From Cyanobium sp. WAJ14-Wanaka (GTDB lineage: Bacteria > Cyanobacteriota > Cyanobacteriia > PCC-6307 > Cyanobiaceae), in contig NZ_JAGQAZ010000002.1 of NCBI RefSeq assembly GCF_024345375.1, positions 310,001 to 374,000 on the forward strand: a stretch of DNA of 64,000 nt, written 5' to 3'. Position numbers and translations under genes: made by a program. Shown in pieces: positions 26,848 to 37,051 of the stretch. Positions within the stretch are counted from its first letter, which is position 1, and every line of letters starts with the position of its first letter. The notes beneath the pieces were generated by a model. It had not been told where the DNA came from. It was given only the letters and a program-made list of their open reading frames with translations, and did no database searches.

Positions 26848-28215
26848 TTAGGCCGATTCTTGCCGCTCCAGTTCCAGCGAGCTGGGATGGGTCAACACCT
26901 GGGCCTTGCTGCGTTGGTCCACCAGATCTCGGGTGATGGTGAAGCTCTTGACGTCCTTGCGGGAGGGCAGGTCGTACATCAAATCGAGCATCAGCTCCTC
27001 CACGATGCCGCGCAGGGCCCGGGCGCCGGTTTTGCGCCGATGGGCCTCGATGGCGATGGCCTCAATGGCGCCAGTTTCAAATTCCAGGCGCACATTGTCC
27101 ATGCTCAGCAGGGTCTGGAACTGCTTGACCAGGGCATCGCGGGGTTCGGTGAGAATCGATTCCAGGGCCTGGGTGTCTAGGGGCTCCAGCACCGCACTGA
27201 CCGGCAGGCGACCAATGAACTCGGGGATCAGGCCATAGCGCACCAGATCGTCGGGCTCCAGGTTGCGCAACACATCGGCGGCGTGTTTGTTCTTGGCGCT
27301 GCGGGGCCTGCTGCTGCCATCGGCGCTGATGAAGCCGATCGAGTTGCGGCCCATCCGTTTTTGCACCAGGTCCTCGAGGCCCACAAAGGCACCGCCACAG
27401 ATGAACAAAATCTGGCTGGTGTCGATCTGGATGCAGTCCTGGTAGGGGTGCTTGCGGCCGCCCTGGGGGGGCACATTGGCCACGGTGCCTTCCAGCATCT
27501 TCAGCAGGGCCTGCTGGACCCCTTCCCCTGAAACATCACGGGTGATGGATGGGTTTTCGCTCTTGCGGGCGATCTTGTCGATTTCGTCGATGTAGATGAT
27601 TCCCCGCTGGGCTTGCTCCACATCCATGTCGGCCTTTTGGAGCAGGCGCAGCAGGATGTTTTCCACGTCTTCGCCCACGTAACCCGCTTCCGTGAGGGTG
27701 GTGGCATCGGCCACCGCGAAGGGCACGTCGAGCATTTCGGCCAGGGTTTGGGCCAGCAGGGTTTTGCCGCAGCCCGTCGGACCGATCAACAGGATGTTGG
27801 ACTTGTGCAGCCGGGTCGCCGTTTGGTCGGTTTCCCCCTTGCCATCCCCCTGCCAGGCCAGGCGTTTGTAGTGGTTATAGACCGCAACGGAGAGGCTTTT
27901 CTTGGCCTCCTCCTGACCTACCACCTGGCGGTCAAGGAAGGCCTTAATAGCTTGGGGTTTGGGCACTTCGGCCAGGGTTGGAGCCGGCTTGGAAACTTTC
28001 TTGGTGGGGGCCTTGCTGCGGCCCTGTTCCGCCTGGGTGCGGCCGCTGGAGCCGGTGTTTGCTTGGCCGTCTACCAACTCCTCATCCAGGATCTCGTTGC
28101 AGAGATCGATGCATTCATCGCAGATATAAACCCCAGGGCCCGCAATCAATTTGCGCACCTGTTCCTGCGATTTGCCGCAGAACGAGCATTTCAGGTGGGC
28201 GTCAAATTTGGCCAT
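26848..28215 (-). CDS. clpX: ATP-dependent Clp protease ATPase subunit ClpX
   Basis: AAA+ unfoldase that feeds substrates to ClpP. It is 455 residues. The N-terminal zinc domain uses CSFCGKS and CDEC. Walker A is [12 protein letters not shown] and Walker B is [13 protein letters not shown]. Pore and arginine-finger blocks are present ([25 protein letters not shown]). The C-terminus is normal. It follows clpP by 92 bases on the same strand, in the tig-clpP-clpX order common in bacteria. Confidence 0.98.
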   Translation of the reverse strand: MAKFDAHLKCSFCGKSQEQVRKLIAGPGVYICDECIDLCNEILDEELVDGQANTGSSGRTQAEQGRSKAPTKKVSKPAPTLAEVPKPQAIKAFLDRQVVGQEEAKKSLSVAVYNHYKRLAWQGDGKGETDQTATRLHKSNILLIGPTGCGKTLLAQTLAEMLDVPFAVADATTLTEAGYVGEDVENILLRLLQKADMDVEQAQRGIIYIDEIDKIARKSENPSITRDVSGEGVQQALLKMLEGTVANVPPQGGRKHPYQDCIQIDTSQILFICGGAFVGLEDLVQKRMGRNSIGFISADGSSRPRSAKNKHAADVLRNLEPDDLVRYGLIPEFIGRLPVSAVLEPLDTQALESILTEPRDALVKQFQTLLSMDNVRLEFETGAIEAIAIEAHRRKTGARALRGIVEELMLDLMYDLPSRKDVKSFTITRDLVDQRSKAQVLTHPSSLELERQESA

Positions 28216-28307
28216 CGGCGGGGGCTGCGGGGCAGGTGAGCCAGGAGATCAGGATCGTTGTGATCAGGATCGACCCAAACCTGGGGTTCGTCAGCCGTCC
28301 TTAACGA

Positions 28308-28970
28308 TCAAACCGGAGAGGTGTCGGTCACCACTTGGTCGATCAGGCCGTATTCAACCGCTTCTGCCGGAGAAAGGAAGTAGTCGCGGTCGGTGTCATC
28401 TGCAATTTTGTCCAGGGGTTGGCCGGTGTGCTCCGCCATCAGCCCATTAAGGGTGTCTTTTAGGTAGAGGATTTCCTTGGCCTGGATTTCGATGTCAACG
28501 GCCTGGCCCTGGGCCCCGCCAAGGGGCTGGTGGATCATGATCCGGGCGTTGGGCAGGGCCAGGCGCTTGCCCTTTGTGCCTCCTGAAAGCAGGAAGGCGC
28601 CCATGCTGGCCGCCAGGCCGTAGCAGATGGTCACCACGTCAGGGGCGACCTGCTGCATGGTGTCGTAGATCGCCAGCCCGGCGGTTACAGAGCCACCGGG
28701 TGAGTTGATGTAGATCTGGATGTCCTTCTCGGGATCTTCAGCCTCGAGAAAAAGCAGCTGGGCCACCACGGCATCGGCCACGGCGTCGTCGATGCCGGTG
28801 CCCATAAAGATGATCCGCTCGCGCAGCAGGCGCGAATAGATATCAAAGGCCCGGTCACCCTTGCCCGATTGCTCCACCACCGTGGGCAGGATCCCCGGGC
28901 TACCACTGGGACTCCAGTGGTTGTGGATCGGATGGTGGCGCAGTGCCGTGGGCGAGTTGGCTTCGATCAC
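28308..28970 (-). CDS. clpP: ATP-dependent Clp protease proteolytic subunit (ClpX partner)
   Basis: Serine peptidase core of the ClpXP protease. It is 220 residues, with catalytic S122 (GLAASMGAF), H147 (MIHQPLGG) and D196 (DRDYFLS). About 30 extra residues precede the usual start block [19 protein letters not shown] and may be partly processed. Its position between tig and clpX identifies the cyanobacterial ClpP2-type subunit. The ATG overlaps the tig stop codon as ATGA (28967-28970), pointing to coupled translation. Confidence 0.97.
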   Translation of the reverse strand: MIEANSPTALRHHPIHNHWSPSGSPGILPTVVEQSGKGDRAFDIYSRLLRERIIFMGTGIDDAVADAVVAQLLFLEAEDPEKDIQIYINSPGGSVTAGLAIYDTMQQVAPDVVTICYGLAASMGAFLLSGGTKGKRLALPNARIMIHQPLGGAQGQAVDIEIQAKEILYLKDTLNGLMAEHTGQPLDKIADDTDRDYFLSPAEAVEYGLIDQVVTDTSPV

Positions 28971-30373
28971 GCGCTGATGCTTGGTTGTGACTCCAATCTA
29001 TTGGCGGGAGCCTTTTCGGTGATGGTGCTGTTGGCTTCCAGCCAATCCAGCAATTTCTCCTGCAGCAGGTCGTCGGCCACGGCCAGCCTCAGGCGCTCAG
29101 GGTCGATGTTGCCCTCCTTGCTGATGCCGCGGCTGACCTCCTTGATCTTGGCCTCCAGATCCTTGGCATCCACCTCGATTTTTTCGGCGCTGGCCAGGGC
29201 CTTGAGGGCCAAGCTGCGCTTGAGACGCTGCTCAGCCTCGGGGCGGGAGGTGTCCATCAGGCTGCGCACCAGGTCGGGGGTGAACAGTTTTTTCACATCC
29301 ATGCCCTGCTGGGCAATTTGGCCAGCGGTTTGTTCGATCAGGTTGCGGATTTCTTGCTGCACCAGGGTCTCGGGCAGCTCCACCTCCAGCTCCTCCACCA
29401 GGGCGTTGAGCAGGGCGTCGTGGCGGTTGGTCTTGGCGCGGCGCTCGCTGTCGTCCTTGAGGCGGGCCTCCAGGTCGGTGCGCAGTTCGGCCAGGCTGGC
29501 CTTGTCGCTGGCCTGTTGGGCAAAGGCGTCGTCGAGGGCTGGCAGTTCCCGGGCCTTGAGTTCCTTGAGGCTGATCTCAAAGCTGGCCTTGCGGCCGGCC
29601 GACTCCTCCTGGGGGTAGCTCTCGGGGAATTCGCATTCGATTGTTTTGTTGTCGCCAATCGCCATGCCGATTACCCCCTCCACGAAGCCAGGGATCATCC
29701 GGCCTTCCTCCAGCTCCACTTCCATGGCGTCGCTGCTGCCACCGCTGATGGCTTCTTTCGTATCTAAATAAGTGCCGCTGAAGCTGAGCACCGCCACGTC
29801 GGCGGCCTGGGCGGGCCTGCCCTCCACGGGCACCAGGGCCGCCATTTGTTTGCGGGATTGCTCGATCAGTTCATCAACTTTGGCAGGGTCGTAGTTAACG
29901 CCTTCGGCCTCGGCCTTAAGCCCCTTGGTGGTCTTCAGCTTGGGTGTGGGCTCGACATCGAGCTCCAGGGTGATGGTGAGGTCGCTGCCGGGGGCAAAGC
30001 GCTCCAATACCACATCAAATCCTTCGCTCAGCTCGGGCCGGCCGATCGCTGCCACGGTTTCCTGTGCGAGGGCATCGCGGCACGCCTCATCCACCAGGTC
30101 TTCCAGGGCGGTGGCCCGAATCCGCAGGGGGCCGATTTGCTGCAGCAGCACCGCCTTGGGCACCTTGCCCTGGCGAAAACCTGGCAACTTGACGCTGCGG
30201 CTCAATTTTGCGACTGCCGCCTCGTAGCTGGCCTGGCTGCGCTCACCCGGAATCGCCACTTCAAGGGCCATGCGGCTGCCCGGACGGGAGCTGGCCTTCA
30301 CCTTCAAACTGGCAGTTTTGGCCAAACTGGCAGTCTTGGCGGTGGATTTGGCGGCAGCAGGGCTCATGGGCAT
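28967..30373 (-). CDS. tig: Trigger factor
   Basis: Ribosome-bound chaperone with peptidyl-prolyl isomerase activity, 468 residues. The ribosome-binding signature is in [21 protein letters not shown]. The FKBP-like domain holds [19 protein letters not shown], and the C-terminal helical arms follow, with a final Leu-rich segment [16 protein letters not shown]. The first 35 residues are a lineage-specific Lys/Ala/Ser-rich extension with a duplicated segment ([11 protein letters not shown]), so initiation may be downstream. It overlaps clpP by four bases. Confidence 0.97.
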   Translation of the reverse strand: MPMSPAAAKSTAKTASLAKTASLKVKASSRPGSRMALEVAIPGERSQASYEAAVAKLSRSVKLPGFRQGKVPKAVLLQQIGPLRIRATALEDLVDEACRDALAQETVAAIGRPELSEGFDVVLERFAPGSDLTITLELDVEPTPKLKTTKGLKAEAEGVNYDPAKVDELIEQSRKQMAALVPVEGRPAQAADVAVLSFSGTYLDTKEAISGGSSDAMEVELEEGRMIPGFVEGVIGMAIGDNKTIECEFPESYPQEESAGRKASFEISLKELKARELPALDDAFAQQASDKASLAELRTDLEARLKDDSERRAKTNRHDALLNALVEELEVELPETLVQQEIRNLIEQTAGQIAQQGMDVKKLFTPDLVRSLMDTSRPEAEQRLKRSLALKALASAEKIEVDAKDLEAKIKEVSRGISKEGNIDPERLRLAVADDLLQEKLLDWLEANSTITEKAPANRLESQPSISA

Positions 30374-30570
30374 AGGTAGTCAGCCCCCGATCCTAGAAAG
30401 TGACCGTTCCACCCCTTTGACCAGCCTGGGCTCGGCTAAGGTTTGCTTGGCGCAGAAAGAAGGCAATAGGTACCAATTAGCTGTTGAAACGGGCAAGATG
30501 CAAAGTCCGTTTTCCATCCAGGTTCCATGGCCCGCCCCTAAACCAAAGCTTTGATTTCCTTTCACTCCCC

Positions 30571-31647
30571 TTGACCGCCGCCCAGACCGCCCCTTCCCCC
30601 CTATCCACAACCCTGCCTAAGCGACCCCTGCGGGTGGCCATCCTTGGTGCCACCGGTGCGGTGGGCCAGGAGTTGTTGGAGCTGCTGGCAGAGCGCAGCT
30701 TTCCCGTGGCGGAATTGATTCCCCTGGCCTCTCCACGCTCGGCCGGCCAAAAGCTGGCCTGGCAGGGCCAGGAGTTCACCCTGCAGGTGGCCGACCAGGC
30801 CCTATTTGTGGGGGTTGATCTGGTGCTGGCCTCCGCTGGTGGGGCGGCCTCCAAGCAGTGGGCCCCGATTGCGGCCCAGGCCGGTGCCGTGGTGATCGAC
30901 AACTCCAGTGCCTTTCGGATGGATCCGGCGGTGCCCCTGGTGGTGCCTGAGGTGAACCCGGAGGCCGCCTTTGGCCACGGCGGCATCATTGCCAACCCCA
31001 ACTGCACGACAATCCTGCTCACCTTGGCCCTGGCGCCCCTTGCCGCCAGGCGGGCGATCCGGCGAGTGGTGGTGAGTACCTATCAGTCGGCCAGTGGGGC
31101 TGGAGCAAGGGCAATGGAGGAGCTGCGCAGCCTTAGCCGCACCGTGCTCGATGGCGGTGAACCGATCAGCACAGTGCTGCCCCATTCCCTGGCCTTCAAC
31201 CTGTTTCTGCACAACTCGCCCCTGCAGCCCAATGGCTACTGCGAGGAGGAGCTCAAGATGCTCCATGAAACCCGCAAGATCATGGGGCTGCCCGAATTGC
31301 GGCTATCGGCCACCTGCGTGCGGGTGCCGGTGCTGCGGGCCCATTCGGAAGCAGTAAATATTGAATTTGAGGAGCCCTTCCCGGTTTCAGAAGCTCGGGC
31401 CCTATTGGCCCAGGCCCCGGGTGTCGAGTTGCGCGATGACTTCGAAGCCAACCGCTTTCCGATGCCCACCGACGTGACCGGCCGCGATCCGGTGGCCGTG
31501 GGTCGGATCCGCCAGGACCTCAGTGACCCCAATGCCCTGGAGCTCTGGCTCTGCGGCGACCAGATCCGCAAGGGTGCGGCCCTAAACGCCATCCAAATTG
31601 CCGAACTGTTGATCGCAGGGCCGCCAGCCGCCGGAGGTGTCGCTTGA
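30571..31647 (+). CDS. asd: Aspartate-semialdehyde dehydrogenase
   Basis: Reduces aspartyl phosphate to aspartate semialdehyde for lysine, threonine and methionine synthesis. From TTG 30571 it has 358 residues and reaches [20 protein letters not shown], the NADP loop, about 30 residues in. A frame from 30484 exists but its first 29 residues are not family-like. The catalytic cysteine is in PNCTTI, preceded by [16 protein letters not shown] is a further family block. The stop codon overlaps the dapA start as TTGA, so the two genes form a lysine-branch operon. Confidence 0.95.
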   Translation: MTAAQTAPSPLSTTLPKRPLRVAILGATGAVGQELLELLAERSFPVAELIPLASPRSAGQKLAWQGQEFTLQVADQALFVGVDLVLASAGGAASKQWAPIAAQAGAVVIDNSSAFRMDPAVPLVVPEVNPEAAFGHGGIIANPNCTTILLTLALAPLAARRAIRRVVVSTYQSASGAGARAMEELRSLSRTVLDGGEPISTVLPHSLAFNLFLHNSPLQPNGYCEEELKMLHETRKIMGLPELRLSATCVRVPVLRAHSEAVNIEFEEPFPVSEARALLAQAPGVELRDDFEANRFPMPTDVTGRDPVAVGRIRQDLSDPNALELWLCGDQIRKGAALNAIQIAELLIAGPPAAGGVA

Positions 31648-32558
31648 GTAGCGCCAGCCAACAGCCCTGGCTAAACGCCCCCTTTGGCCGGGTAGTCACC
31701 GCCATGGTGACCCCCTTCGCTGCCGATGGATCCCTGGATCTCGATTTGGCGGCCCGGCTGGCTGTCCATTTGGTCGACAACGGTTCCGATGGCCTGGTGC
31801 TTTGCGGCACCACTGGCGAATCGCCCACCCTCAGCTGGCAGGAGCAACACGAGCTGTTTGCCGCTGTGAAGGGGGCCGTGGGCAGTCGGGCCAAGTTGGT
31901 GGCGGGCAGCGGCAGCAACTGCACCGCAGAGGCGGTGGAGGCCACCCAGAAGGCGGCTTCCCTGGGGGCCGATGGTGCCCTGGTGGTGGTGCCCTACTAC
32001 AACAAGCCTCCCCAGGCAGGCCTGGAGGCCCATTTCCGAGCCATCGCCGAGGCAGCCCCTGGCTTGTCGCTGATGCTCTACAACATTCCTGGCCGCACCG
32101 GCGCCAGCCTGGCCCCAGAAACGACCGCCCGCCTGCTCGACTGTCCCAATGTGGTCAGCTTCAAGGCAGCCAGCGGCACCACCGAGGAAGTGAGCGCCTT
32201 GCGGGCCCTCTGTGGCGATCGCCTGGCGATTTACAGCGGTGATGACGCCCTCACCCTGCCGATGCTGGCCGTGGGTGCCGTCGGTGTGGTCAGCGTGGCC
32301 AGCCACCTGGTGGGGCCCCAGATCAGCGCCATGGTTGCTGCCTTTTTCGCCGGCGACCTGGCTGGCGCCCTAGCCCTGCATGAGCAGTTGCTGCCCCTGG
32401 GCAAGGCCCTGTTTTGTACTACCAACCCGATCCCTGTGAAAGCAGCCCTCGAGCTCAGTGGCTGGCCGGTGGGTGCCCCCCGTCTTCCCTTGATTTCTGC
32501 CGAAGCCGACGTGAGAAAACGACTGACCTCCACCCTGGCCGCCCTGCGTCCCACATGA
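31644..32558 (+). CDS. dapA: 4-hydroxy-tetrahydrodipicolinate synthase
   Basis: Condenses pyruvate with aspartate semialdehyde on the way to diaminopimelate and lysine. It is 304 residues from a TTG start that overlaps the asd stop by four bases. The TIM barrel holds [50 protein letters not shown] and the Schiff-base lysine in VVSFKAASG. The downstream hairpin terminator ends the asd-dapA unit. Confidence 0.97.
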   Translation: MSSASQQPWLNAPFGRVVTAMVTPFAADGSLDLDLAARLAVHLVDNGSDGLVLCGTTGESPTLSWQEQHELFAAVKGAVGSRAKLVAGSGSNCTAEAVEATQKAASLGADGALVVVPYYNKPPQAGLEAHFRAIAEAAPGLSLMLYNIPGRTGASLAPETTARLLDCPNVVSFKAASGTTEEVSALRALCGDRLAIYSGDDALTLPMLAVGAVGVVSVASHLVGPQISAMVAAFFAGDLAGALALHEQLLPLGKALFCTTNPIPVKAALELSGWPVGAPRLPLISAEADVRKRLTSTLAALRPT

Positions 32559-32576
32559 CGCCAAGGCTGTTGTCCT

Positions 32577-32602
32577 GACTGTCTTTCGACGGTCTGTTTT
32601 TT
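32577..32602 (+). terminator. Terminator after dapA
   Basis: A seven-pair hairpin, GACTGTC and GACGGTC around TTTC with one G-U pair, is followed by TGTTTTTT. It lies 19 bases past the dapA stop and 38 bases before rnj, so it would separate the lysine operon from rnj. Confidence 0.75.
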
Positions 32603-32639
32603 AAAGCTCCGAGATTTTTCCCTTTTTTACCCCCCCTTC

Positions 32640-34673
32640 ATGACCAGTTCCAACGCCATCACCAAGAAACCTGCCCTAAGGGTCATTCCCCTCGGCGGCC
32701 TGCATGAGATCGGCAAGAACACCTGTGTGTTCGAGTACGGCGACGACATCATGCTGGTGGATGCCGGCCTGGCTTTCCCCAGTGATGGCATGCACGGCGT
32801 AAACGTCGTGATGCCCGACACCAGCTACCTGCGCGAGAACCAGAAGCGCATTCGCGGCATGATCGTGACCCACGGTCACGAAGATCACATCGGTGGCATT
32901 GCCCACCACCTCAAGAACTTCAGCATCCCCGTGATCCATGGGCCCCGCCTGGCCCTGGCGATGCTCACCGGAAAAATGGAGGAGGCCGGTGTGATGGATC
33001 GCACCATCCTCCAAACCGTCGCACCCCGCGATGTGGTGAAGGTGGGCCAGCACTTTTCCGTGGAGTTCATCCGCAACACCCACTCGATGGCCGACAGCTT
33101 CTCGCTGGCCATCACCACCCCAGTGGGAACGGTGATCTTCACCGGTGACTTCAAGTTCGACCACACCCCGGTCGATGGCGAATACTTCGACATGGCCCGC
33201 CTGGCCCATTACGGCGAACAGGGGGTGCTGTGCCTGTTCTCCGACTCCACCAACTCGGAAGTACCTGGCTTCTGCCCGCCGGAGCGCTCGGTGTTCCCCT
33301 GCCTGGATCGCCACATCTCCCAGGCTGAGGGCCGGGTGATCATCACCACCTTTGCCAGCTCGATCCATCGCGTGGCGATGATCCTCGAGTTGGCGCTTAA
33401 GAACGGCCGCAAGGTGGGCCTCTTGGGCCGCTCAATGCTCAACGTGATCGCCAAGGCACGGGAGTTGGGTTACATGCGTGCCCCTGACGACCTATTTGTG
33501 CCGATCAAGCAGATCCGGGACCTGCCCGACCGCGAGACCCTGTTGCTAATGACCGGCAGCCAGGGTGAACCGCTGGCGGCCCTGAGCCGGATTTCCCGTG
33601 GCGAGCACCCCCAGGTGCAGGTGAAATCCACCGACACGATCATCTTCTCGGCCAGCCCGATCCCCGGGAACACCATCTCGGTGGTGAACACGATCGATCG
33701 CCTGATGATGCTCGGCGCCAAGGTTGTCTATGGCAAGGGCGAGGGCATCCACGTTTCAGGCCATGGCTTCCAGGAAGACCAGAAGTTGATGCTGGCCCTC
33801 ACCAAGCCCAAGTACTTCGTGCCGGTGCACGGCGAGCACCGCATGCTCGTGGCCCACAGCAAAACCGCCCAATCCCTGGGCGTGCCTGCAGACAACATCC
33901 TGATCATCGACAACGGCGATGTGGTCGAGCTCAGCCCCGATTCGATCACCAAGGGCGATCCGGTTAAGGCCGGTATTGAGCTGCTTGATGCATCCCGCAA
34001 CGGCATCGTTGACGCCAGGGTGCTCAAGGAGCGCCAGCAACTGGCGGAAGATGGCGTGATCACCCTGTTGGCGGTGATCAGCACCGATGGCGTGATGGCC
34101 GCCCCGCCCCGGGTGAACCTGCGGGGTGTGGTCACCAGCGCCGATGCCCGCAAGCTCTCGCTCTGGGCCGAGCGGGAAATTGGCTGGGTGCTCGAAAATC
34201 GCTGGAGCCAGCTTTGCCGCAACACCGGTGGCAAGGCCCCCGATGTGGATTGGGTGGGAGTCCAACGGGAAGTGGAGGTGGGCCTCCAACGCCGGTTGCG
34301 GCGTGAGCTGCAAGTGGAGCCTTTGATTATTTGTCTGGTGCAGCCTGCCCCCGCCGGCACCCCGGCCTACAAGGGCCGTGCCGATGCTGAGCCCGATAGC
34401 CGCCCCGCACCCCGGGGTCGCGGCGGCAGGGATGGCGGCCGCGATGCGGTTCGCGATGACAACGGCCGGCCCGCCGCACCCCAAAGGCAAGCGGCTTCAG
34501 CAACTTCAGATGCTGTCCCCCTTTCCAACGGTGCAGCTGCCACTGCCGTGATTGCTCCGCCTGCCCCTGTGGTGGTGGCGGCTCCTGTGGTGGCCAAACA
34601 GGCACCAGAGCCCGAACCCGAGCTCGAGCCCGCCGGTCGCATCCGGCGCCGCCGCTCAGCTGCAGCTGGTTAA
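32640..34673 (+). CDS. rnj: Ribonuclease J
   Basis: 5'-3' exo- and endoribonuclease for RNA decay and rRNA maturation. It is 677 residues. The metallo-beta-lactamase part has THGHEDHIGG near residue 77 and later VIFTGDFKFDHTP. The beta-CASP insert spans about 210-370 with ITTFASSIHRV and MTGSQGEPLAALSRI. HVSGHGFQ and VPVHGEHRML complete the metal site. About 110 residues after 570 form a Pro/Ala/Arg-rich tail, ending RRRRSAAAG, not part of the catalytic core; similar tails occur in other cyanobacteria. Its last four bases overlap the convergent gene. Confidence 0.96.
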   Translation: MTSSNAITKKPALRVIPLGGLHEIGKNTCVFEYGDDIMLVDAGLAFPSDGMHGVNVVMPDTSYLRENQKRIRGMIVTHGHEDHIGGIAHHLKNFSIPVIHGPRLALAMLTGKMEEAGVMDRTILQTVAPRDVVKVGQHFSVEFIRNTHSMADSFSLAITTPVGTVIFTGDFKFDHTPVDGEYFDMARLAHYGEQGVLCLFSDSTNSEVPGFCPPERSVFPCLDRHISQAEGRVIITTFASSIHRVAMILELALKNGRKVGLLGRSMLNVIAKARELGYMRAPDDLFVPIKQIRDLPDRETLLLMTGSQGEPLAALSRISRGEHPQVQVKSTDTIIFSASPIPGNTISVVNTIDRLMMLGAKVVYGKGEGIHVSGHGFQEDQKLMLALTKPKYFVPVHGEHRMLVAHSKTAQSLGVPADNILIIDNGDVVELSPDSITKGDPVKAGIELLDASRNGIVDARVLKERQQLAEDGVITLLAVISTDGVMAAPPRVNLRGVVTSADARKLSLWAEREIGWVLENRWSQLCRNTGGKAPDVDWVGVQREVEVGLQRRLRRELQVEPLIICLVQPAPAGTPAYKGRADAEPDSRPAPRGRGGRDGGRDAVRDDNGRPAAPQRQAASATSDAVPLSNGAAATAVIAPPAPVVVAAPVVAKQAPEPEPELEPAGRIRRRRSAAAG

Positions 34674-35083
34674 TTGGGGAGCTGTTGCTGCGGGGGGTTG
34701 GCCTCAATCACCACCCGCAGTAGCCCCTTTGCCAACTCGTCTGTTTCGTTTGGATTTGGCTGGCTAATTGGGGCCAGGCCATCTGCTTTTGGAACTGGCA
34801 TGGCTTTTTGGCAGTCGCTTAGGCCGGCTGTGGCGATCTCCCGCCAAAGGCTGGCTTGTTCGCCACTGGAGCTGGCTAAAACCTGGTCGTAGAAATCGGC
34901 TGCGCCAGCAGGATCCTGGCTGCCATAGAGCCGGCTGTGACCCATCAGCAGCAGGAGCCTTGGGCGCCAACTGGCCAGATCTTTTTCCTGCAGCCACTCC
35001 CCAACAGAGGCCTCAAGCTCGGCCCATTGGCCCGAGCTGTAGAGCTTCTCCAACTGGGCATAGCGCTGCTGGTTGATCTCCAC
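34670..35083 (-). CDS. Conserved cyanobacterial protein (helical, TPR-like), unknown function
   Basis: A 137-residue soluble protein. Residues about 5-95 look like helical repeat units (QLEKLYSSGQWAELEASVGEWL, LLLLMGHSRLYGSQDPAGAADFYDQVL), a TPR-like fold. The C-terminus ends VIEANPPQQQLPN. It is probably in an operon with tilS, which ends 64 bases upstream on the same strand. No function is known to me. Confidence 0.8.
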   Translation of the reverse strand: MEINQQRYAQLEKLYSSGQWAELEASVGEWLQEKDLASWRPRLLLLMGHSRLYGSQDPAGAADFYDQVLASSSGEQASLWREIATAGLSDCQKAMPVPKADGLAPISQPNPNETDELAKGLLRVVIEANPPQQQLPN

Positions 35084-35147
35084 GAAGGGCTGCTCCTCGC
35101 TGGTGCCGGAGGGATTATGGGATTAATTAAAACCATGACTAGGGGGT

Positions 35148-36170
35148 TTAGGCAGGTCCTGGAGGCGCCAGGTCCAGCTGCTCCCGGTTCCAGGCCAATT
35201 GCCAGCCCCCCTGCAAATCCAGTTGGCCTGGCCCCCGCCCTGGCGCGAGGCGAAGCACCAGCTCGCTGAGCTGGGAAGCGCTCAGGCCATGGCCGCTATG
35301 GCTTTCCAGCCAATGTTGCAACAGCTGGCGCTGGGTGGCTGGTGCCAGTTGGGTGAGCTGCCGGCGCAGCAGGGCAATGCCTGTGGGGGCCCGCAGGCTG
35401 GCTAGGGCCAGCCCAACCAACTCCGTTGTGCAGATTTGCTCTTCCGCGATTCGCTCGCCTAGGGCACTGATCCGTTGGCTGGCGCCTGGGTGGAGCGCTT
35501 CGAGCACGGGCAACACCTGGCTGCGAATTCGATTGCGGCTCAGGGTTAGATCGTCATTGGAGGGATCTAACCAGATCGGCAGGGCCAGCTCCTGGCAGAT
35601 GCGTGCTGTGTCTTGCCGCGAAAAGTGCAGCAGCGGTCTCACCAGGCAAATCCTGGCCGCGTTGGGGTTGGCTTGGCCCTGGGCTTGGGCTGGCACCAGC
35701 TCCCTGCACCAGCCCAGGCTGGCCAGGCCGCGGCGATGACTGCCCCTGGAGGCGTGCATCAGCAGGGTTTCGGCCCGATCGCTGGCGGTGTGGGCCGTCA
35801 GCACATGGCCGCATCTCCAGGCCTGGGCGCGCCTGGCCAGGCAGCCGTAGCGCCAGTTGCGGGCTGCGGATTCATTTAGCTGGGGTGCGGCCCAGCCATC
35901 GATTTCGAGGGGCAGCCCTTGCCCTTGGGCCCAGAGGGCCAATTCGGCTGCAACTTCCCTTGATTGGGGCCGCCAGCGATGGTCGCCATGCCAAAGGCCC
36001 AGCTCCCAGCCATGGAGACGCCTGAGGTCTTGCAGTAGGGCGGTTAGGGCCATCGAATCCTGGCCGCCGGAAACGGCCACCAGTAGCCGGGCCCCCTGGG
36101 GCAAGAGCTTGGGGCGGCGCAGCAAGAGCCGGTGCAGACGCAGGTGATCGGGGCTCCAGCGGGCGCTCAT
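35148..36170 (-). CDS. tilS: tRNA(Ile)-lysidine synthetase
   Basis: Modifies the wobble cytidine of the tRNA-Ile CAU anticodon to lysidine, so it reads AUA. It is 340 residues from the ATG at 36170 (MSARWSPDHLRLH). An earlier ATG at 36260 gives 30 non-family residues. The PP-loop SGGQDSMAL lies near residue 34. ARNWRYGCLARRAQ, TAHTASDRAETLLM, RPLLHFSR and NDDLTLSRNRIRSQVLPVLE are family blocks. The C-terminal domain is short, as in cyanobacterial TilS. It diverges from ycf23. Confidence 0.94.
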   Translation of the reverse strand: MSARWSPDHLRLHRLLLRRPKLLPQGARLLVAVSGGQDSMALTALLQDLRRLHGWELGLWHGDHRWRPQSREVAAELALWAQGQGLPLEIDGWAAPQLNESAARNWRYGCLARRAQAWRCGHVLTAHTASDRAETLLMHASRGSHRRGLASLGWCRELVPAQAQGQANPNAARICLVRPLLHFSRQDTARICQELALPIWLDPSNDDLTLSRNRIRSQVLPVLEALHPGASQRISALGERIAEEQICTTELVGLALASLRAPTGIALLRRQLTQLAPATQRQLLQHWLESHSGHGLSASQLSELVLRLAPGRGPGQLDLQGGWQLAWNREQLDLAPPGPA

Positions 36171-36280
36171 CGCTCCAGGGTGGCCGGATCGGGAATGCTT
36201 TCCATCATCGATGCATCTTTGCCGGCAGTTTTGATTAACCCCATCCAATGGGAGAATCAATTCATTAATGCAGGCCTTCC

Positions 36281-37051
36281 ATGTCGCGCTTTGATCGCCT
36301 CTCCAGCCAGTTGCAAGCCGCCCTGGCTGAGCGCCGCCTGCTCAAGGTGATTGCCGGCCTCACCAATTTTGAGGCCTCTTCTGTGCAGCGGATTAGCCGG
36401 GCGGCAGGGCTTGGTGGGGCAGACCTGATCGACGTGGCCTGTGACCCCGAGCTGGTTCGTTTGGCTGCGGCTGAGAGTGGCCTGCCGATCTGCGTGTCAG
36501 CGGTGGATCCCGAGCTATTCCCTGCAGCGGTGGCTGCTGGCGCTGCCCTGGTGGAAATCGGCAATTACGACGCCTTCTATCCCCTCGGTCGCATCTTCGA
36601 TGCCCCAGAGGTGTTGGCCATTACCCGCCGCACCCGGGAGCTCCTGCCCGAAGTGGTGCTCAGCGTGACCGTGCCCCACGTGCTGCCCCTCGATCAGCAG
36701 GAGCAGTTGGCGATCGACCTGATCCAGGCCGGTGCCGACATCATCCAAACGGAGGGCGGCACCAGTGCCAAACCCTTCAGCGCCGGCAGCCTGGGCCTGA
36801 TTGAGAAGGCAGCCCCCACCTTGGCGGCATCCCATGCCATTAGTTCTGCCCTGCGGGCCGCCGATCTGGCCAATCCGGTGCTCTGTGCTTCCGGCCTCTC
36901 GGCTGTCACGGCACCGATGGCGATTGCCTCCGGCGCTGCTGGCGTGGGCGTGGGTTCGGCGGTGAACCGCCTCCAGGATGAATTGGCGATGCTGGCGGTG
37001 GTGCGTGGGCTGCGGGAATCCCTGCCTCGCATGGTGGCTGTGGCCCCATGA
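36281..37051 (+). CDS. ycf23: Ycf23 family protein (DUF561)
   Basis: A 256-residue TIM-barrel-like protein of the Ycf23/DUF561 family, encoded in red-algal plastids and all cyanobacteria. Signatures are [67 protein letters not shown] and [32 protein letters not shown]. The barrel resembles phosphate-binding enzymes such as thiazole and tryptophan synthases, but no reaction is established. The stop codon overlaps the uvrB start (ATGA, 37048-37051). Confidence 0.93.
   Translation: MSRFDRLSSQLQAALAERRLLKVIAGLTNFEASSVQRISRAAGLGGADLIDVACDPELVRLAAAESGLPICVSAVDPELFPAAVAAGAALVEIGNYDAFYPLGRIFDAPEVLAITRRTRELLPEVVLSVTVPHVLPLDQQEQLAIDLIQAGADIIQTEGGTSAKPFSAGSLGLIEKAAPTLAASHAISSALRAADLANPVLCASGLSAVTAPMAIASGAAGVGVGSAVNRLQDELAMLAVVRGLRESLPRMVAVAP

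Noticed and set aside
27613-28239. Plus-strand open frame of 208 codons
   Set aside because: Antisense to the first half of clpX, with no recognisable motif.
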